DNA from: CAZKUR01 sp964556005
Lineage (GTDB): Bacteria > Bacteroidota > Ignavibacteria > Ignavibacteriales > Ignavibacteriaceae
Direction: 5' to 3'
DNA length: 64,000 nt
Assembly (NCBI GenBank): GCA_964556005.1
Contig: CAZKUR010000005.1
Location: forward strand, 20,200 to 84,199
The translations under genes and the position numbers were made by a program. Numbering within the stretch: position 1 is the first letter of the stretch; the number at the start of each line of letters is the position of its first letter. The notes under the pieces were generated by a model, which saw nothing but the letters and a program-made list of their open reading frames with translations, did no database searches and was not told where the DNA came from. Positions 9,453-17,717 of the stretch are shown here, piece by piece.

Positions 9453-9614
9453 AATTTCATTTATTTCATAATTGAATAAAAAGTCATTTCAACGAAATGT
9501 ATGTTCTTTTATCTGCAAATTTATGAAAGATCTCTTAAATCTCAAGCTTGAATCCTTTCTATTTTTGTTGAATCATACTGATAGAAAATTTTGAATTTAA
9601 ATTATTCCAAAAGA

Positions 9615-9845
9615 ATGAAATACCAAATAAATCCAAAGAAATTGACTATTAATTTATTGATCGTTGCCGCAGGCGCAATAGCCGGTTTTATGTATTACAA
9701 ATTTATCGGATGTGTAAGCGGAACCTGCCCGATTACAAGCAATCCATTTGCGAGTACAACTTACGGCGCTTTAATAGGAATTGTACTCACTCAATTAAAC
9801 TTTAAGAACAATGATAAATCAAATAAAGAAAGGGAAAAATCATGA
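9615..9845 (+). CDS. DUF6132-type small membrane protein
   Basis: I place the start at the ATG at 9615 rather than the upstream in-frame TTG at 9591. The product is about 76 residues with two helices flanking a short loop, FIGCVSGTCPITSNPF, containing two Cys. This GC..GTCPITSNP block is typical of small membrane proteins annotated DUF6132 in Bacteroidota and Chlorobi. Its last codons overlap the next gene (ATGA), so translation is coupled. The paired Cys and the thioredoxin two genes on suggest a thiol or sulfur-compound role, which is inference. Confidence 0.75.
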   Translation: MKYQINPKKLTINLLIVAAGAIAGFMYYKFIGCVSGTCPITSNPFASTTYGALIGIVLTQLNFKNNDKSNKEREKS

Positions 9846-10048
9846 AAAAGAACATGGGCAATGTTGATAGAATAATAAGAATATTATTCTTTGTTGTCGT
9901 TGCAGTTTTATACTTCACCGGAACTATTACAAGTACATTAGGCATAATATTAGGACTTTTAGGGATTGTTTTTCTTTTAACCGGGCTTGTCGGATTTTGT
10001 CCTTTGTATGTACCGTTAAAAATAAGTACGGCAAAAAAAGTAAAATAA
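9842..10048 (+). CDS. DUF2892 membrane protein
   Basis: A 68-residue protein beginning KKNMGNVDRIIRILFFVVVA, the DUF2892 start (N-x-G-x-x-D-R..R), followed by two helices and LTGLVGFCPLYVPLKI. The same domain is found as the membrane part of YgaP-type rhodaneses, which handle sulfane sulfur. Its ATG overlaps the preceding stop, showing operon organisation with the DUF6132 gene. GFCPLY, a conserved Cys, is retained. Confidence 0.85.
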   Translation: MKKNMGNVDRIIRILFFVVVAVLYFTGTITSTLGIILGLLGIVFLLTGLVGFCPLYVPLKISTAKKVK

Positions 10049-10161
10049 TAATCCCAGCCGGAAAATTTGATATTTATTATCCCTATGTGTATAATAAAGT
10101 CTGATGATATACAAACTCTATAAATAAGAACTATATTTTTATAAAATTAGGAAGTAAATGT

Positions 10162-10548
10162 ATGGATTACGGATTCACAAAAACGGTTAATAAACCGTAT
10201 GAAGAAACGTTAAGTAAGGTAACCGAAGAGTTGAAAAAAGAAGGCTTCGGAGTTTTAACAAGTATCGATGTTAAAGATACACTAAAGAAAAAAATTGATG
10301 TGGATTTTGAAAAATACATAATACTTGGAGCCTGCAATCCTCCGCTTGCCCATAAAGCTTTGCAGGCTGAAGAACAGTTAGGACTTCTTTTGCCGTGCAA
10401 TGTTATTGTCTATGAAAAAAATGATTCAACGGTTGTATCATTTTTCGACCCGATGATAATGACGAAAATAATTGATAATAAAAGCCTTCGGACAGTTGCC
10501 GAAGAAGTAACAAATAAAATGAAAAGAGTTTTTGAAGCAATAAACTAA
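10162..10548 (+). CDS. DUF302 domain protein
   Basis: A 128-residue single-domain protein. It has the family features: FTKTVNKPYEETLSKVTEELKKEGFGVLTSIDV at the start, YIILGACNPPLAHKAL in the middle, and LLPCNVIVYEK near the end. DUF302 proteins are frequent next to sulfur-oxidation, thioredoxin and DUF2892 genes, but the biochemical role is not established. The two Cys (GAC and LPC) are conserved-looking. It lies 113 bases after the DUF2892 gene and 14 before the thioredoxin gene. Confidence 0.88.
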   Translation: MDYGFTKTVNKPYEETLSKVTEELKKEGFGVLTSIDVKDTLKKKIDVDFEKYIILGACNPPLAHKALQAEEQLGLLLPCNVIVYEKNDSTVVSFFDPMIMTKIIDNKSLRTVAEEVTNKMKRVFEAIN

Positions 10549-10562
10549 AAATAGGAGAAAAA

Positions 10563-10925
10563 ATGCCTGAACATTTGAATAAAGATTCATTTCTTGAAAA
10601 AGTATTCGATTACGAAAATAATAAAGAGTGGAAGTTCGAAGGGGAACTGCCTTGCGTGATAGATTTCTGGGCACCCTGGTGCGGGCCATGCAGAGTCGTA
10701 GGACCAGTTTTAGACGAACTTTCAGAAGAGTTTAAAGGAAAAGTTAATTTCTATAAAGTTAATACCGATGAAGAACAGGAACTTGGAGCAGCGTTTGGAA
10801 TTAGAAGTATTCCTTCATTACTTTTCGTTCCCAAAGAAGGTCAGCCGAAGATGGCAGTCGGTGCACTTCCGAAGGAAACCTTGAGAAAGGCTATTGAAGA
10901 AGAACTTCTTGTAACGGCAAATTAA
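10563..10925 (+). CDS. trxA: Thioredoxin
   Basis: A 120-residue cytoplasmic thioredoxin with the classical active site FWAPWCGPCR and the cis-Pro loop IRSIPSLL. There is no signal peptide. The AGGAGA ribosome site just before the ATG is good. It closes a four-gene plus-strand set with DUF6132, DUF2892 and DUF302. This suggests a dedicated reductant for a membrane thiol or sulfur-compound process as well as, or instead of, general thioredoxin duty. The specificity is inferred from context only. Confidence 0.93.
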   Translation: MPEHLNKDSFLEKVFDYENNKEWKFEGELPCVIDFWAPWCGPCRVVGPVLDELSEEFKGKVNFYKVNTDEEQELGAAFGIRSIPSLLFVPKEGQPKMAVGALPKETLRKAIEEELLVTAN

Positions 10926-10932
10926 TTTTAAC

Positions 10933-10956
10933 GATGCGGGTTTAACCGCCCGCATT
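10933..10956 (+). terminator. Hairpin after thioredoxin gene
   Basis: ATGCGGG and CCCGCAT form a seven-pair GC-rich stem with an eight-base loop eight bases after the trxA stop. It is followed by a T-rich but imperfect tail. It is likely the end of the DUF6132-to-thioredoxin transcript. Confidence 0.6.
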
Positions 10957-11171
10957 TACTTTCCCTTACTCTTATCAAATATCATACGCTTGAAAAATCT
11001 TAACCACCTTTTAAAAATGCAAGCAGGCAGTTAGAAATGAACAGTATTATTTTTTAACCGCCACTTTATTTATCCTAAATAAAAAATTTATAAATATTTA
11101 AGCTTGCCAACATTTTACAATCTTAAGAAACGCCGAAACTCTAAGAGCAAAATCACGATTATATTTATAAA

Positions 11172-12563
11172 CTATTTATTCGGTGATTGCCTAAAAAATT
11201 GCTCCTGACGGTTGGATTTTTTGTTGAACTGAATTTCATAATAATCAGGCGAAGGAGCGTTGAGTAAATTGCTGCCGATATCTTTTAAATATTTATTAAA
11301 GAAAGAAAGTACGTAATCATTTATAATCCTGTGTGCACGATCCGTACCTATCTCCGATGAAAAAATTGGCGAGTACAAAGGCAAGTCAGTGAAAGAATAT
11401 TTCGAAGCTCCTAACAATATTAACTTGTAAGAATCTCCTTGTAACCTCTGATAAAAATTTTCAAATTCTTTTTGCAGTTTTGCAGGTGAATTTGATTTCC
11501 CTATAAAAGTATTATTCGTAAACACAAACATTAGCGGCTGTGTTAAATTAATGTTTCCTTTATCCGGAATGATAATTCCGTCAAGGTCGATTCCGGCTTT
11601 AAACCTTTTATCTTCCGATAAGGCTTTAATTGTGGCAGCACCGCCTGATGAATAACCGATAGCTGCGGAATTATTTAGATCTAATTTTTTATAAAATTTG
11701 TTTCCCGGTTCGTTATTTATTTTTGATAATTGATTTAATATAAATTCTGTTTCATAAACTTTCTGTTGAACCATTTCATTATTATTTAATGTTTTCATCT
11801 TTGCTTGATTGTTCGAATTCATTTCATCCGGAGCAATTACACAATAGCCTTGGCAAACGAGATTCCGGATCAAATAAATTTTATGAAATCCGTGTGCACT
11901 TATTCCGGGAGTAAAAAATATCACGGGAAAATTTTTCTTTATTTTTGAAATGCCGGCATCTTTAATAATATGTGTTTTAACATACTTTAAATATCCAAAT
12001 AGAAAATTAGGAATTCCCGGAACTGAAATATTTCCGCTAAATACCGATAAATAATTTTGATACCCGGTTTCGTTATCGTAGGGATTTATATCCGACGGAT
12101 AAAAAATTTTAATCGTTAACTTTTTAGGGAAATTTAGATCTGCTTCTGTATTTTGAAAATTTGAGGAATCTATCAATGTAATTGAGGTTGAACCAACTGT
12201 ATAAGGGCCAATCTGTTCCGGTAAATTAAAAATAGGGAATAGGTAGGCAGAAAGTAAAGCGCTTAAAAGCAGAAGAACAACGGCAAAAACAGCATATGTA
12301 ATTTGAAGCTTGTTTTTAGATCTTTTCTGCGGCCTATTTTTTCCTAATATATATTGAATTGAAAAGAATATAAATCCAATCATCAATAAGTATCCGAAAC
12401 TCATCTGCCATCTAAAGCCTTCCCGCCAAAGCTGAATAATAAGAACTAAAATTCCTCCCGATGCAAATGAGGCCGCAAATTCCTTTCGTGTATGCTTATT
12501 TAGAAAAAAATTCAGCAGCCAGTAAGCATCTGCAATTAATACAACAACTTCAAAAAATCTCAT
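11172..12563 (-). CDS. Membrane-anchored PAF-acetylhydrolase-like lipase
   Basis: A 463-residue protein. The first about 120 residues contain three or four hydrophobic helices. They are followed by an alpha/beta-hydrolase domain related to platelet-activating-factor acetylhydrolase (isoform II). The oxyanion/early strand region is FPVIFFTPGISAHG. The nucleophile is the Ser of the GYSSGG elbow (AAIGYSSGGAATIKAL). An Asp follows in GIDLDG, and a candidate catalytic His lies in DRAHRIINDYVLSFFNKYL. It would hydrolyse short-chain esters or lipids at the membrane. It is 26 bases downstream of a beta-barrel gene on the same strand, so they may be cotranscribed. Confidence 0.75.
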   Translation of the reverse strand: MRFFEVVVLIADAYWLLNFFLNKHTRKEFAASFASGGILVLIIQLWREGFRWQMSFGYLLMIGFIFFSIQYILGKNRPQKRSKNKLQITYAVFAVVLLLLSALLSAYLFPIFNLPEQIGPYTVGSTSITLIDSSNFQNTEADLNFPKKLTIKIFYPSDINPYDNETGYQNYLSVFSGNISVPGIPNFLFGYLKYVKTHIIKDAGISKIKKNFPVIFFTPGISAHGFHKIYLIRNLVCQGYCVIAPDEMNSNNQAKMKTLNNNEMVQQKVYETEFILNQLSKINNEPGNKFYKKLDLNNSAAIGYSSGGAATIKALSEDKRFKAGIDLDGIIIPDKGNINLTQPLMFVFTNNTFIGKSNSPAKLQKEFENFYQRLQGDSYKLILLGASKYSFTDLPLYSPIFSSEIGTDRAHRIINDYVLSFFNKYLKDIGSNLLNAPSPDYYEIQFNKKSNRQEQFFRQSPNK

Positions 12564-12589
12564 TAAACCGTATTGCCATTATCTTTAAA

Positions 12590-13309
12590 TTAAAATCTAA
12601 CGGAAGCTCCAATCTGCAAAGTTAACAAATTTGTTTTGGATTTCAGCACATCGTATTCAACATAACCGTTTTCTCTTCTTATTGAACCTTTCCTCAAATA
12701 TTCCGCTTCACCGCCTTCGACATATTTAACGCCGACATCAACCAATACCTCGCGTAGGCCTGCATTGCCGTTTTCGTGCGCTTTATATACAACAAAGGCT
12801 ACGCCTCCTCCTGCACCGTAATTAAATGCAAAGTCGTCGAAGTTTTTAGATGAAGCAACTTCCTCATCTCCGTTGCCGATATTCTCAATTTTTGTTTCGG
12901 TGAAAAGATAACTGAAACCAATCAATCCTTCAATATACGGCTGAAAAAATCCACGGTTAGGCTGCAGCCTTAAAAAAAAGTCACCCAGCACAATATTATT
13001 AGAAGTATTGACATCAACATAAACATCCGGAATAGTTGTGCTGAAAGGTTCTGTCCGTGTTTCGCTTCCGTAATTTAAATAAGCGAATTCCAATCCTACC
13101 ATGTACGGATTTATTTGCGGTGCATAACCTATATTTGCAATAAATCCGTAACCGTTGCGGTCAATATTATCTTTAAACTTGCCCTGTGGAAACCCGATTA
13201 CAAAATTAGCACCCCCTTGAAAATTTTGTGCTAATGACGTTCCCGGTACAACTAAAATAAACAATAATAAAACTGTGGTAATACTGAATTTCTTGGTAAA
13301 TTTTTTCAT
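12590..13309 (-). CDS. Outer-membrane beta-barrel protein
   Basis: A 239-residue protein with a signal peptide (to about residue 27, GTSLAQ) and an OmpW/OmpX-like pattern of short alternating strands. Glycine/aromatic-rich stretches such as GGANFVIGFPQGKF and FNYGAGGGVAFVVYK recur, and the protein ends in ASVRF, a terminal aromatic suitable for the barrel assembly machinery. No specific transport role can be read. It precedes the lipase-like gene on the same strand. Confidence 0.75.
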   Translation of the reverse strand: MKKFTKKFSITTVLLLFILVVPGTSLAQNFQGGANFVIGFPQGKFKDNIDRNGYGFIANIGYAPQINPYMVGLEFAYLNYGSETRTEPFSTTIPDVYVDVNTSNNIVLGDFFLRLQPNRGFFQPYIEGLIGFSYLFTETKIENIGNGDEEVASSKNFDDFAFNYGAGGGVAFVVYKAHENGNAGLREVLVDVGVKYVEGGEAEYLRKGSIRRENGYVEYDVLKSKTNLLTLQIGASVRF

Positions 13310-13472
13310 AGTCTCCTCTACTAAATTTATTTCTCAAAAAGAATAAATTTATTTGTACTACCAAAATTAAAATTGATAAACGGTAATAAAAAGTTATATA
13401 TAAAAAAGCAAGGAATTTGAGTAATTTATTTTGAAGAGAAGATATTTTTTTACGTTGAATGTTCTATCAACA

Positions 13473-13606
13473 GTCATTGCGAGTCACACTTGCATTTGTT
13501 TCTATTTTGTAAGTGTGACGAAGCAATCTAACATTATTATCAGCAAGTTTTTTGAGATTGCTTCACCCCGCAATATGTTAACTTATGTACCGGCGTTCGC
13601 AATGAC
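13473..13606. repeat. Nested inverted repeat, copy A
   Basis: A 134-base element with three nested sets of arms. The outer arms are GTCATTGCGA (13473) and TCGCAATGAC (13597-13606). The inner arms are GAAGCAATCT (13520-13529) and AGATTGCTTC (13555-13564). There is also a hairpin GTCACACTT (13483-13491) / AAGTGTGAC (13511-13519). Related copies are at 37352, 56112, 56365, 62510 and 62682. It lies upstream of msrA. It creates a spurious 80-codon in-frame extension of msrA, which I exclude. No coding content. Confidence 0.85.
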
Positions 13607-13670
13607 GGTTGATAATATTTTTGTTATTTTAAGTCATTGTTATCCAGATATTTATACATTAAATGGTAAT

Positions 13671-14333
13671 ATGAAAACCAAAGAATCGATATTAATATTT
13701 TGTGTTTTCCTATTTTCTGTCTACGGAACATTTGCAAAAAGCGGACAAAAAAATATTAACAAACAAGAAATTAAAATGGAAGAAAAAACAGTAATTACAA
13801 AAACAGATACAGCTACCTTCGGAGAAGGCTGCTTTTGGTGTACGGAAGCTATTTTTGAAAGATTAAAAGGAGTAATTTCAGTTACTTCAGGATATGCGGG
13901 AGGAACTGTCTCTAATCCGACTTATGAACAGGTTTGTACCGGGAAAACCGGCTACGCCGAAGTTTCACAAATAGTTTATTATCCTGATGTTATTTCTTAT
14001 GATGAATTGCTGAATGTATTTTTTAAAACACATGATCCAACAAGTTTAAACCGCCAGGGCGCCGATGTTGGAACTCAGTACCGATCCGTAATATTTTACG
14101 GCAATGAAGAGCAGAAGAAAAAGGCAGAATATTATAAAGATGAAATAAATAAATCCAGCGCTTTCAACAAACCCATTGTCACCGAGATTTCACCATTGAA
14201 AAATTTTTATAAAGCGGAAGAATATCATCAGGATTACTTTGCCAAAAATCCAAACCAGGGATATTGTAATTTTATTATCGTCCCAAAGATAGAAAAGTTC
14301 GAAAAAGTTTTTAAAGACCTTTTGAAGAAGTAA
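13671..14333 (+). CDS. msrA: Peptide-methionine (S)-S-oxide reductase, exported
   Basis: An open frame starts at 13431, but its first 80 codons are repeat-element DNA. The ATG at 13671 gives a 220-residue protein with an ordinary signal peptide (KESILIFCVFLFSVYGTFA). The catalytic motif GEGCFWCTEAIF is intact. GYAGG, the block ending in GTQYRSVIF, YHQDYF and GYCNF (resolving Cys) are all present. The enzyme repairs methionine sulfoxide in envelope proteins. A broken second copy of its C-terminal 76 codons lies at 16383-16610. Downstream is a decayed DUF1684 copy. Confidence 0.92.
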   Translation: MKTKESILIFCVFLFSVYGTFAKSGQKNINKQEIKMEEKTVITKTDTATFGEGCFWCTEAIFERLKGVISVTSGYAGGTVSNPTYEQVCTGKTGYAEVSQIVYYPDVISYDELLNVFFKTHDPTSLNRQGADVGTQYRSVIFYGNEEQKKKAEYYKDEINKSSAFNKPIVTEISPLKNFYKAEEYHQDYFAKNPNQGYCNFIIVPKIEKFEKVFKDLLKK

Positions 14334-14356
14334 TTTCTCAAATAAAGATTAAATAT

Positions 14357-14533
14357 TTACCGTTCTTCACCATATTTTTTTCTCCCGCAGCGGTATCTTT
14401 TTCTACCGAGTTTATAATATTCGGAATTTCAATAATTCTTGTCTCTTTAAAAGGATGAAATTTAGCTGTAAACGCCAGTCATTGTTTATTGAACAAGTAT
14501 CTAATCCTGAAAATGTTTTTAGAAGAGGAGCAT
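14357..14533 (-). pseudogene. Decayed DUF1684 lipoprotein fragment
   Basis: Reading the minus strand, this stretch matches the C-terminal half of the intact DUF1684 gene at 17718-18632: APLLKTF.G.DT..IN.DWR, then TAKFHPFKE.RIIEIPNIIN, then AGEKKYGEE and a stop. There is a frameshift after the DWR codons (about 14473). An internal in-frame deletion of roughly 95 codons joins the VEKDTA segment straight to the terminal GEKKYGEE. It cannot make a functional protein. It starts 23 bases after the msrA stop, on the opposite strand. Confidence 0.8.
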
Positions 14534-14539
14534 TATGAT

Positions 14540-14672
14540 ATAATCTATATTCGTTGTCCGATTCAATCCTTCATATATAATAAAATGATGTTTCATATTA
14601 TTACTTTTTTCGAGCCTCTTAGTTTCCAGTAGAGGAGTAAATCCTTCGCCCAAAATAAGCATGCGGTCATCT
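14540..14672 (-). pseudogene. Threonine-synthase-like gene scrap
   Basis: The minus strand reads LILGEGFTPLLETKRLEK and then YEGLNRTT before running into stops. This follows the order of the substrate-entry and PLP-region blocks of threonine synthase (LGEG.TPL....L, then DEGLNPTGSFK), but the PLP lysine part is lost. It abuts the decayed DUF1684 fragment. It looks like a remnant of a gene once next to it. The match is short, so the call is tentative. Confidence 0.45.
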
Positions 14673-14704
14673 TAAATTAAATGATATTTATAAAAGCATT
14701 GATA

Positions 14705-16249
14705 TTATTTCGTATGTATCATCTTTTTTGCAGCTGTGAAACTATTTGTCCTTATTTCGTAAATATACATGCCGCTCGGTAAGTTTGATGCATTAAATAC
14801 AACATTATGAGTACCGGCATCCATATTTCCATTCATCAACTCAGCTACTTTTTGGCCAAGAAGACTGTAAACAGATAAATTTACAAATCCTGCTTTTGCT
14901 GTACTGTATTCGATAACCGTTGAAGGGTTGAAAGGATTCGGATAATTTTGCTCCAACGAGAAGATTAATGGAGGATTAATTTTCACATTAACCTCCTTTG
15001 AATAATTATTTTTTCCATTTAAGTCAACCTGATCCAGGCGATAAACATAATTACCAGGTGCAACTTTGGAATCTATATAAGAATAATTATGCTGCTCTGT
15101 TGTAGTCCCATTTCCTTTTACAAAACCTACAGTGGTAAATTCTCCATTTCCTACCTTTCTTTGAATATCGAATCTCTGGTTATTGGTTTCGGTTGCGGTT
15201 GACCAGATTAATATAACATTACCATCATTGGCTGATGCGGTAAATGATGTTAGTTCCACCGGTATCTGAGGAACATTATAAGTGGATATCCCACCGTCAC
15301 TTCTTACAGCAATTTTCAAATTATTGCTCATTGACTTAGCCATTGCATAATATAAACCTGCTGTTGGTGCCGTAAATTGCGTGGACCAGGTGCTGCCATC
15401 ATCACTGGAATAATATATCATGTTAGTTGCATTTATAGCCCACCAATTATTTGTATAATAATCACCTACAATAGCACTTATAGAGCCACCGGAACTCGGA
15501 AAAGTAGATACAAAATTCCAATTATATCCCCCATTTGTGGTTTTAACAATATTAGTAGCATCTACGGATAATCCGGTAGAAGGAGTATTAAACCAAATTG
15601 AGTACGAATTAGTATTGCCTGTTGTAGTTTGTGCAGTCCAGGAATTTCCCCCATTGGGAGAATAATAAATTCTGTTATTGTTAGTACCAAAATAAACATT
15701 GTAACCGGAAACAAATGGCGCCGTTAAAGCATTATTCCATCCTGTTTCATCGCCGTTTTGAGCCAGGTTTGGAAGTGCAGTCCATGTGGCTCCTGCATCT
15801 GTTGTTTTGTAAAGCTCCCAAAATCCATCAACGGGATCGCCATATGCAATGCCTTCTTCTGAATTTGAATACATCCAGATTGCACGAATAAAACCACCAG
15901 GTTGGGAAAAAACTTGTGTCCAGGTTGAGCCGCCATTACTTGTTTTGTACATGTATGCAGTCGATCCATCATACACTGCACAAATAGCTGTAGAAGCGAC
16001 TCGGCCCCAAATATTATAAACAGGATTTGTACCGATTGCTCCACCTCCGACACTTGTCCATGTTACTCCACCATCAGTTGTCCTAAGAACTGTTCCTGCA
16101 TCGCCACCAATCCATGCAACACCACTATTTACTACGGATACTGTGTAAAGAGCGTTTGTTGTTGGTGATGTTTGATCTTGCCATTGGGCTTGTGTTTGGA
16201 GAGATATAAAAATAATGAAAGAGAAAAACAGGAATAGTAATTTTTTCAT
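14705..16249 (-). CDS. Secreted Asp-box propeller protein with T9SS sorting domain
   Basis: A 514-residue protein with a signal peptide (to about residue 21, LQTQA). From about 25 to 330 it carries repeated Asp-box/YCF48-like motifs (TTDGGVTW, TSNGGSTW, TTDAGATW, SPNGGNSW, SSDDGSTW), predicting a beta-propeller. A linker domain (PVELTSFTASANDGN onward) leads to the C-terminal type IX sorting domain: LEQNYPNPFNPST, then SLLGQKVAELMNG, ending AKKMIHTK. The protein is expected to be secreted or surface-attached. It sits between the two halves of the msrA/DUF1684 duplication. Confidence 0.88.
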   Translation of the reverse strand: MKKLLFLFFSFIIFISLQTQAQWQDQTSPTTNALYTVSVVNSGVAWIGGDAGTVLRTTDGGVTWTSVGGGAIGTNPVYNIWGRVASTAICAVYDGSTAYMYKTSNGGSTWTQVFSQPGGFIRAIWMYSNSEEGIAYGDPVDGFWELYKTTDAGATWTALPNLAQNGDETGWNNALTAPFVSGYNVYFGTNNNRIYYSPNGGNSWTAQTTTGNTNSYSIWFNTPSTGLSVDATNIVKTTNGGYNWNFVSTFPSSGGSISAIVGDYYTNNWWAINATNMIYYSSDDGSTWSTQFTAPTAGLYYAMAKSMSNNLKIAVRSDGGISTYNVPQIPVELTSFTASANDGNVILIWSTATETNNQRFDIQRKVGNGEFTTVGFVKGNGTTTEQHNYSYIDSKVAPGNYVYRLDQVDLNGKNNYSKEVNVKINPPLIFSLEQNYPNPFNPSTVIEYSTAKAGFVNLSVYSLLGQKVAELMNGNMDAGTHNVVFNASNLPSGMYIYEIRTNSFTAAKKMIHTK

Positions 16250-16317
16250 GAGCTATTCACTCCCTTTTTTTAATTACATAATAAGATGTTATGTTTAAAA
16301 TTACTCATGTAACCAAT

Positions 16318-16348
16318 AACTATAAAATAATAATTTATTATTATAGTT
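16318..16348. repeat. AT-rich palindrome
   Basis: AACTATAA at 16318-16325 pairs with TTATAGTT at 16341-16348, and the A/T-only interior largely pairs too. It is about 70 bases upstream of the Asp-box gene start and 35 bases before the msrA fragment. It may be a transcription end or a promoter-region structure; the sequence does not decide. Confidence 0.35.
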
Positions 16349-16382
16349 CAAATGTTAATTAGTCAAAAATTAATAATACAGT

Positions 16383-16610
16383 AATGAAGTACAAAAGAAA
16401 AAGGCCGAATATTATAAAGAAGAATTGAACAAATCCGGTGCTTTCAACAAACCGATTGTTACTGAGATTGCACCGCTAAAAAATTTCTATAAAGCAGAAG
16501 AATACCACCAGAATTACTTTGCAAAAAATCCGAACCAGGGATATTGTAATTTTGTTATCGTTCCTAAAATAGAAAAATTTGAAAAAGTATTTAAAGATCT
16601 GTTAAAGTAA
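16383..16610 (+). pseudogene. 5'-truncated msrA copy
   Basis: Seventy-six codons in frame (NEVQKKKAEYYKEELNKS...KDLLK, stop 16608-16610) match the C-terminal third of the intact MsrA at 13671-14333 almost residue for residue. The catalytic GCFWC half is missing; only the resolving-Cys block GYCNF remains. There is no start codon context or promoter. The frame has stayed open, so the loss is recent or the copy is kept similar by recombination. It overlaps by 20 bases the convergent gene at 16591. Confidence 0.85.
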
Positions 16611-17175
16611 TGATTTTATTTAATAGAAATTCCCGTTGAAAAATAAATAAGGTAAGGTCTATATCGGTAGAAAAGATTGCTGTGTGATACCCGGATTCAA
16701 ACTCAACAAATAAATTTCTGTCAACCGGTATCAAATAGTAAGCATTAAAACCTCCGTAAGGTAAAAAGGCAATGTAAGATGGTAGAGGTGTTGCAGCTCC
16801 GACGCCAACCCCGATAAATAAATTTTTTGTCAAGCTCATTTCAGGACCGAATTTAAGATAAGGAACTATCAGAACCATATTAGAATTTTTTTCCTGAACT
16901 GAGACTCCGTTTAAACCGGCTTCAAATGCAAACTCAACTTTAAACGGCTTTGTGCAATAATCAAAATCGTTTAACCTGTAATTTACATTCATAAAAATAT
17001 TTCTAAGTTCAGGTGATACTTTAGGTCTGACAGCGCTTGAGTAACCGAATAAAATTCTTGTACGGTTTAATTTATTTTCGTTGTCATTAATAAGTGTTGA
17101 ATTATCCTGTAATAAAACCTGGACAGAAGATAAAAACAGGATTAAATATGTTAATCGTGAAAAAAGTTTTAACAT
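16591..17175 (-). CDS. Probable outer-membrane barrel protein, altered 3' end
   Basis: A 194-residue protein with a signal peptide (LILFLSSVQVLLQ) and alternating strands (VPYLKFGPEMSLTKNLFIGVGVGA, FNAYYLIPVDRNLFVEFESGYH) typical of a small barrel. No family was recognised. The last six codons are read from the antisense of the msrA fragment. The tail (REFLLNKIITLTDL) does not look like a closing strand with a terminal aromatic. This suggests that its original 3' end was replaced when the fragment arrived. It lies 34 bases downstream of the 17210 gene on the same strand. Confidence 0.55.
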   Translation of the reverse strand: MLKLFSRLTYLILFLSSVQVLLQDNSTLINDNENKLNRTRILFGYSSAVRPKVSPELRNIFMNVNYRLNDFDYCTKPFKVEFAFEAGLNGVSVQEKNSNMVLIVPYLKFGPEMSLTKNLFIGVGVGAATPLPSYIAFLPYGGFNAYYLIPVDRNLFVEFESGYHTAIFSTDIDLTLFIFQREFLLNKIITLTDL

Positions 17176-17209
17176 GAAAGTCTGATTTTTTGAATCAATT
17201 TTGTTTGAA

Positions 17210-17656
17210 TTAATTCATAAAAAGATTTTTTAAATCCAGTGAAGCAGACTTTCTTTTGGTTGCAAGCGAAACATAAGTTACTGCAAGCGTTTCCTTTCCC
17301 GAACCAAGTACAGTGCTGATTAATCCGAGAGCTTCGCCTAATTTTTCCGTACCAAATTTTTTCAAAATGATTTTCCAGATTACCTCTTCGAGAGCATTAA
17401 ATGCGGTATGGACTTCGTGGAGATCAAATCCCGCTTCAAATCTTTCTTTTGCTATTTCCTTCGAGTAATCGTTTATGTGGGAAAGGTTCCTGCTTTTTAT
17501 CGATTCAACCATTAGGTCGAATAAATTTTCCAGCCTGTAAAGATTATCTTCGCTTGTTGAAGTATCGTAGGAACTTAAATGAGCGCTTGATAAATTTTCG
17601 AAAGCCTCGTTTAGGATTTGTTTTTTATTATCTATTAAAAATTCCAATAAACTCAT
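17210..17656 (-). CDS. RsbRD-N-terminal-like helical sensor protein
   Basis: A 148-residue, all-helical protein. FLIDNKKQILNEAFENL at the start, ERFEAGFDLHEVHTAFNALEEVIWKII in the middle and SAVTYVSLA-like sequence near the end resemble the globin-like N-terminal domain of RsbRD stressosome proteins (also seen as stand-alone sensors). No STAS output domain follows, so any signalling would be through a partner. It is on the minus strand between the DUF1684 gene and the barrel gene and probably shares their transcript. The assignment rests on pattern memory and is tentative. Confidence 0.5.
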   Translation of the reverse strand: MSLLEFLIDNKKQILNEAFENLSSAHLSSYDTSTSEDNLYRLENLFDLMVESIKSRNLSHINDYSKEIAKERFEAGFDLHEVHTAFNALEEVIWKIILKKFGTEKLGEALGLISTVLGSGKETLAVTYVSLATKRKSASLDLKNLFMN

Positions 17657-17717
17657 ATAAATACCCCTTTTGGTTACCCCAAAATTAACAAAAGTTCAGA
17701 TGAAAAAGATTAAAATG

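Noticed and set aside
9591..9614. TTG start of the DUF6132 gene
   Set aside because: The ATG at 9615 directly precedes the conserved start of the protein; the extra eight residues have no support.
13431..13670. N-terminal extension of msrA
   Set aside because: These 80 codons are the palindromic repeat copy A read in frame; the signal peptide starts at the ATG at 13671.
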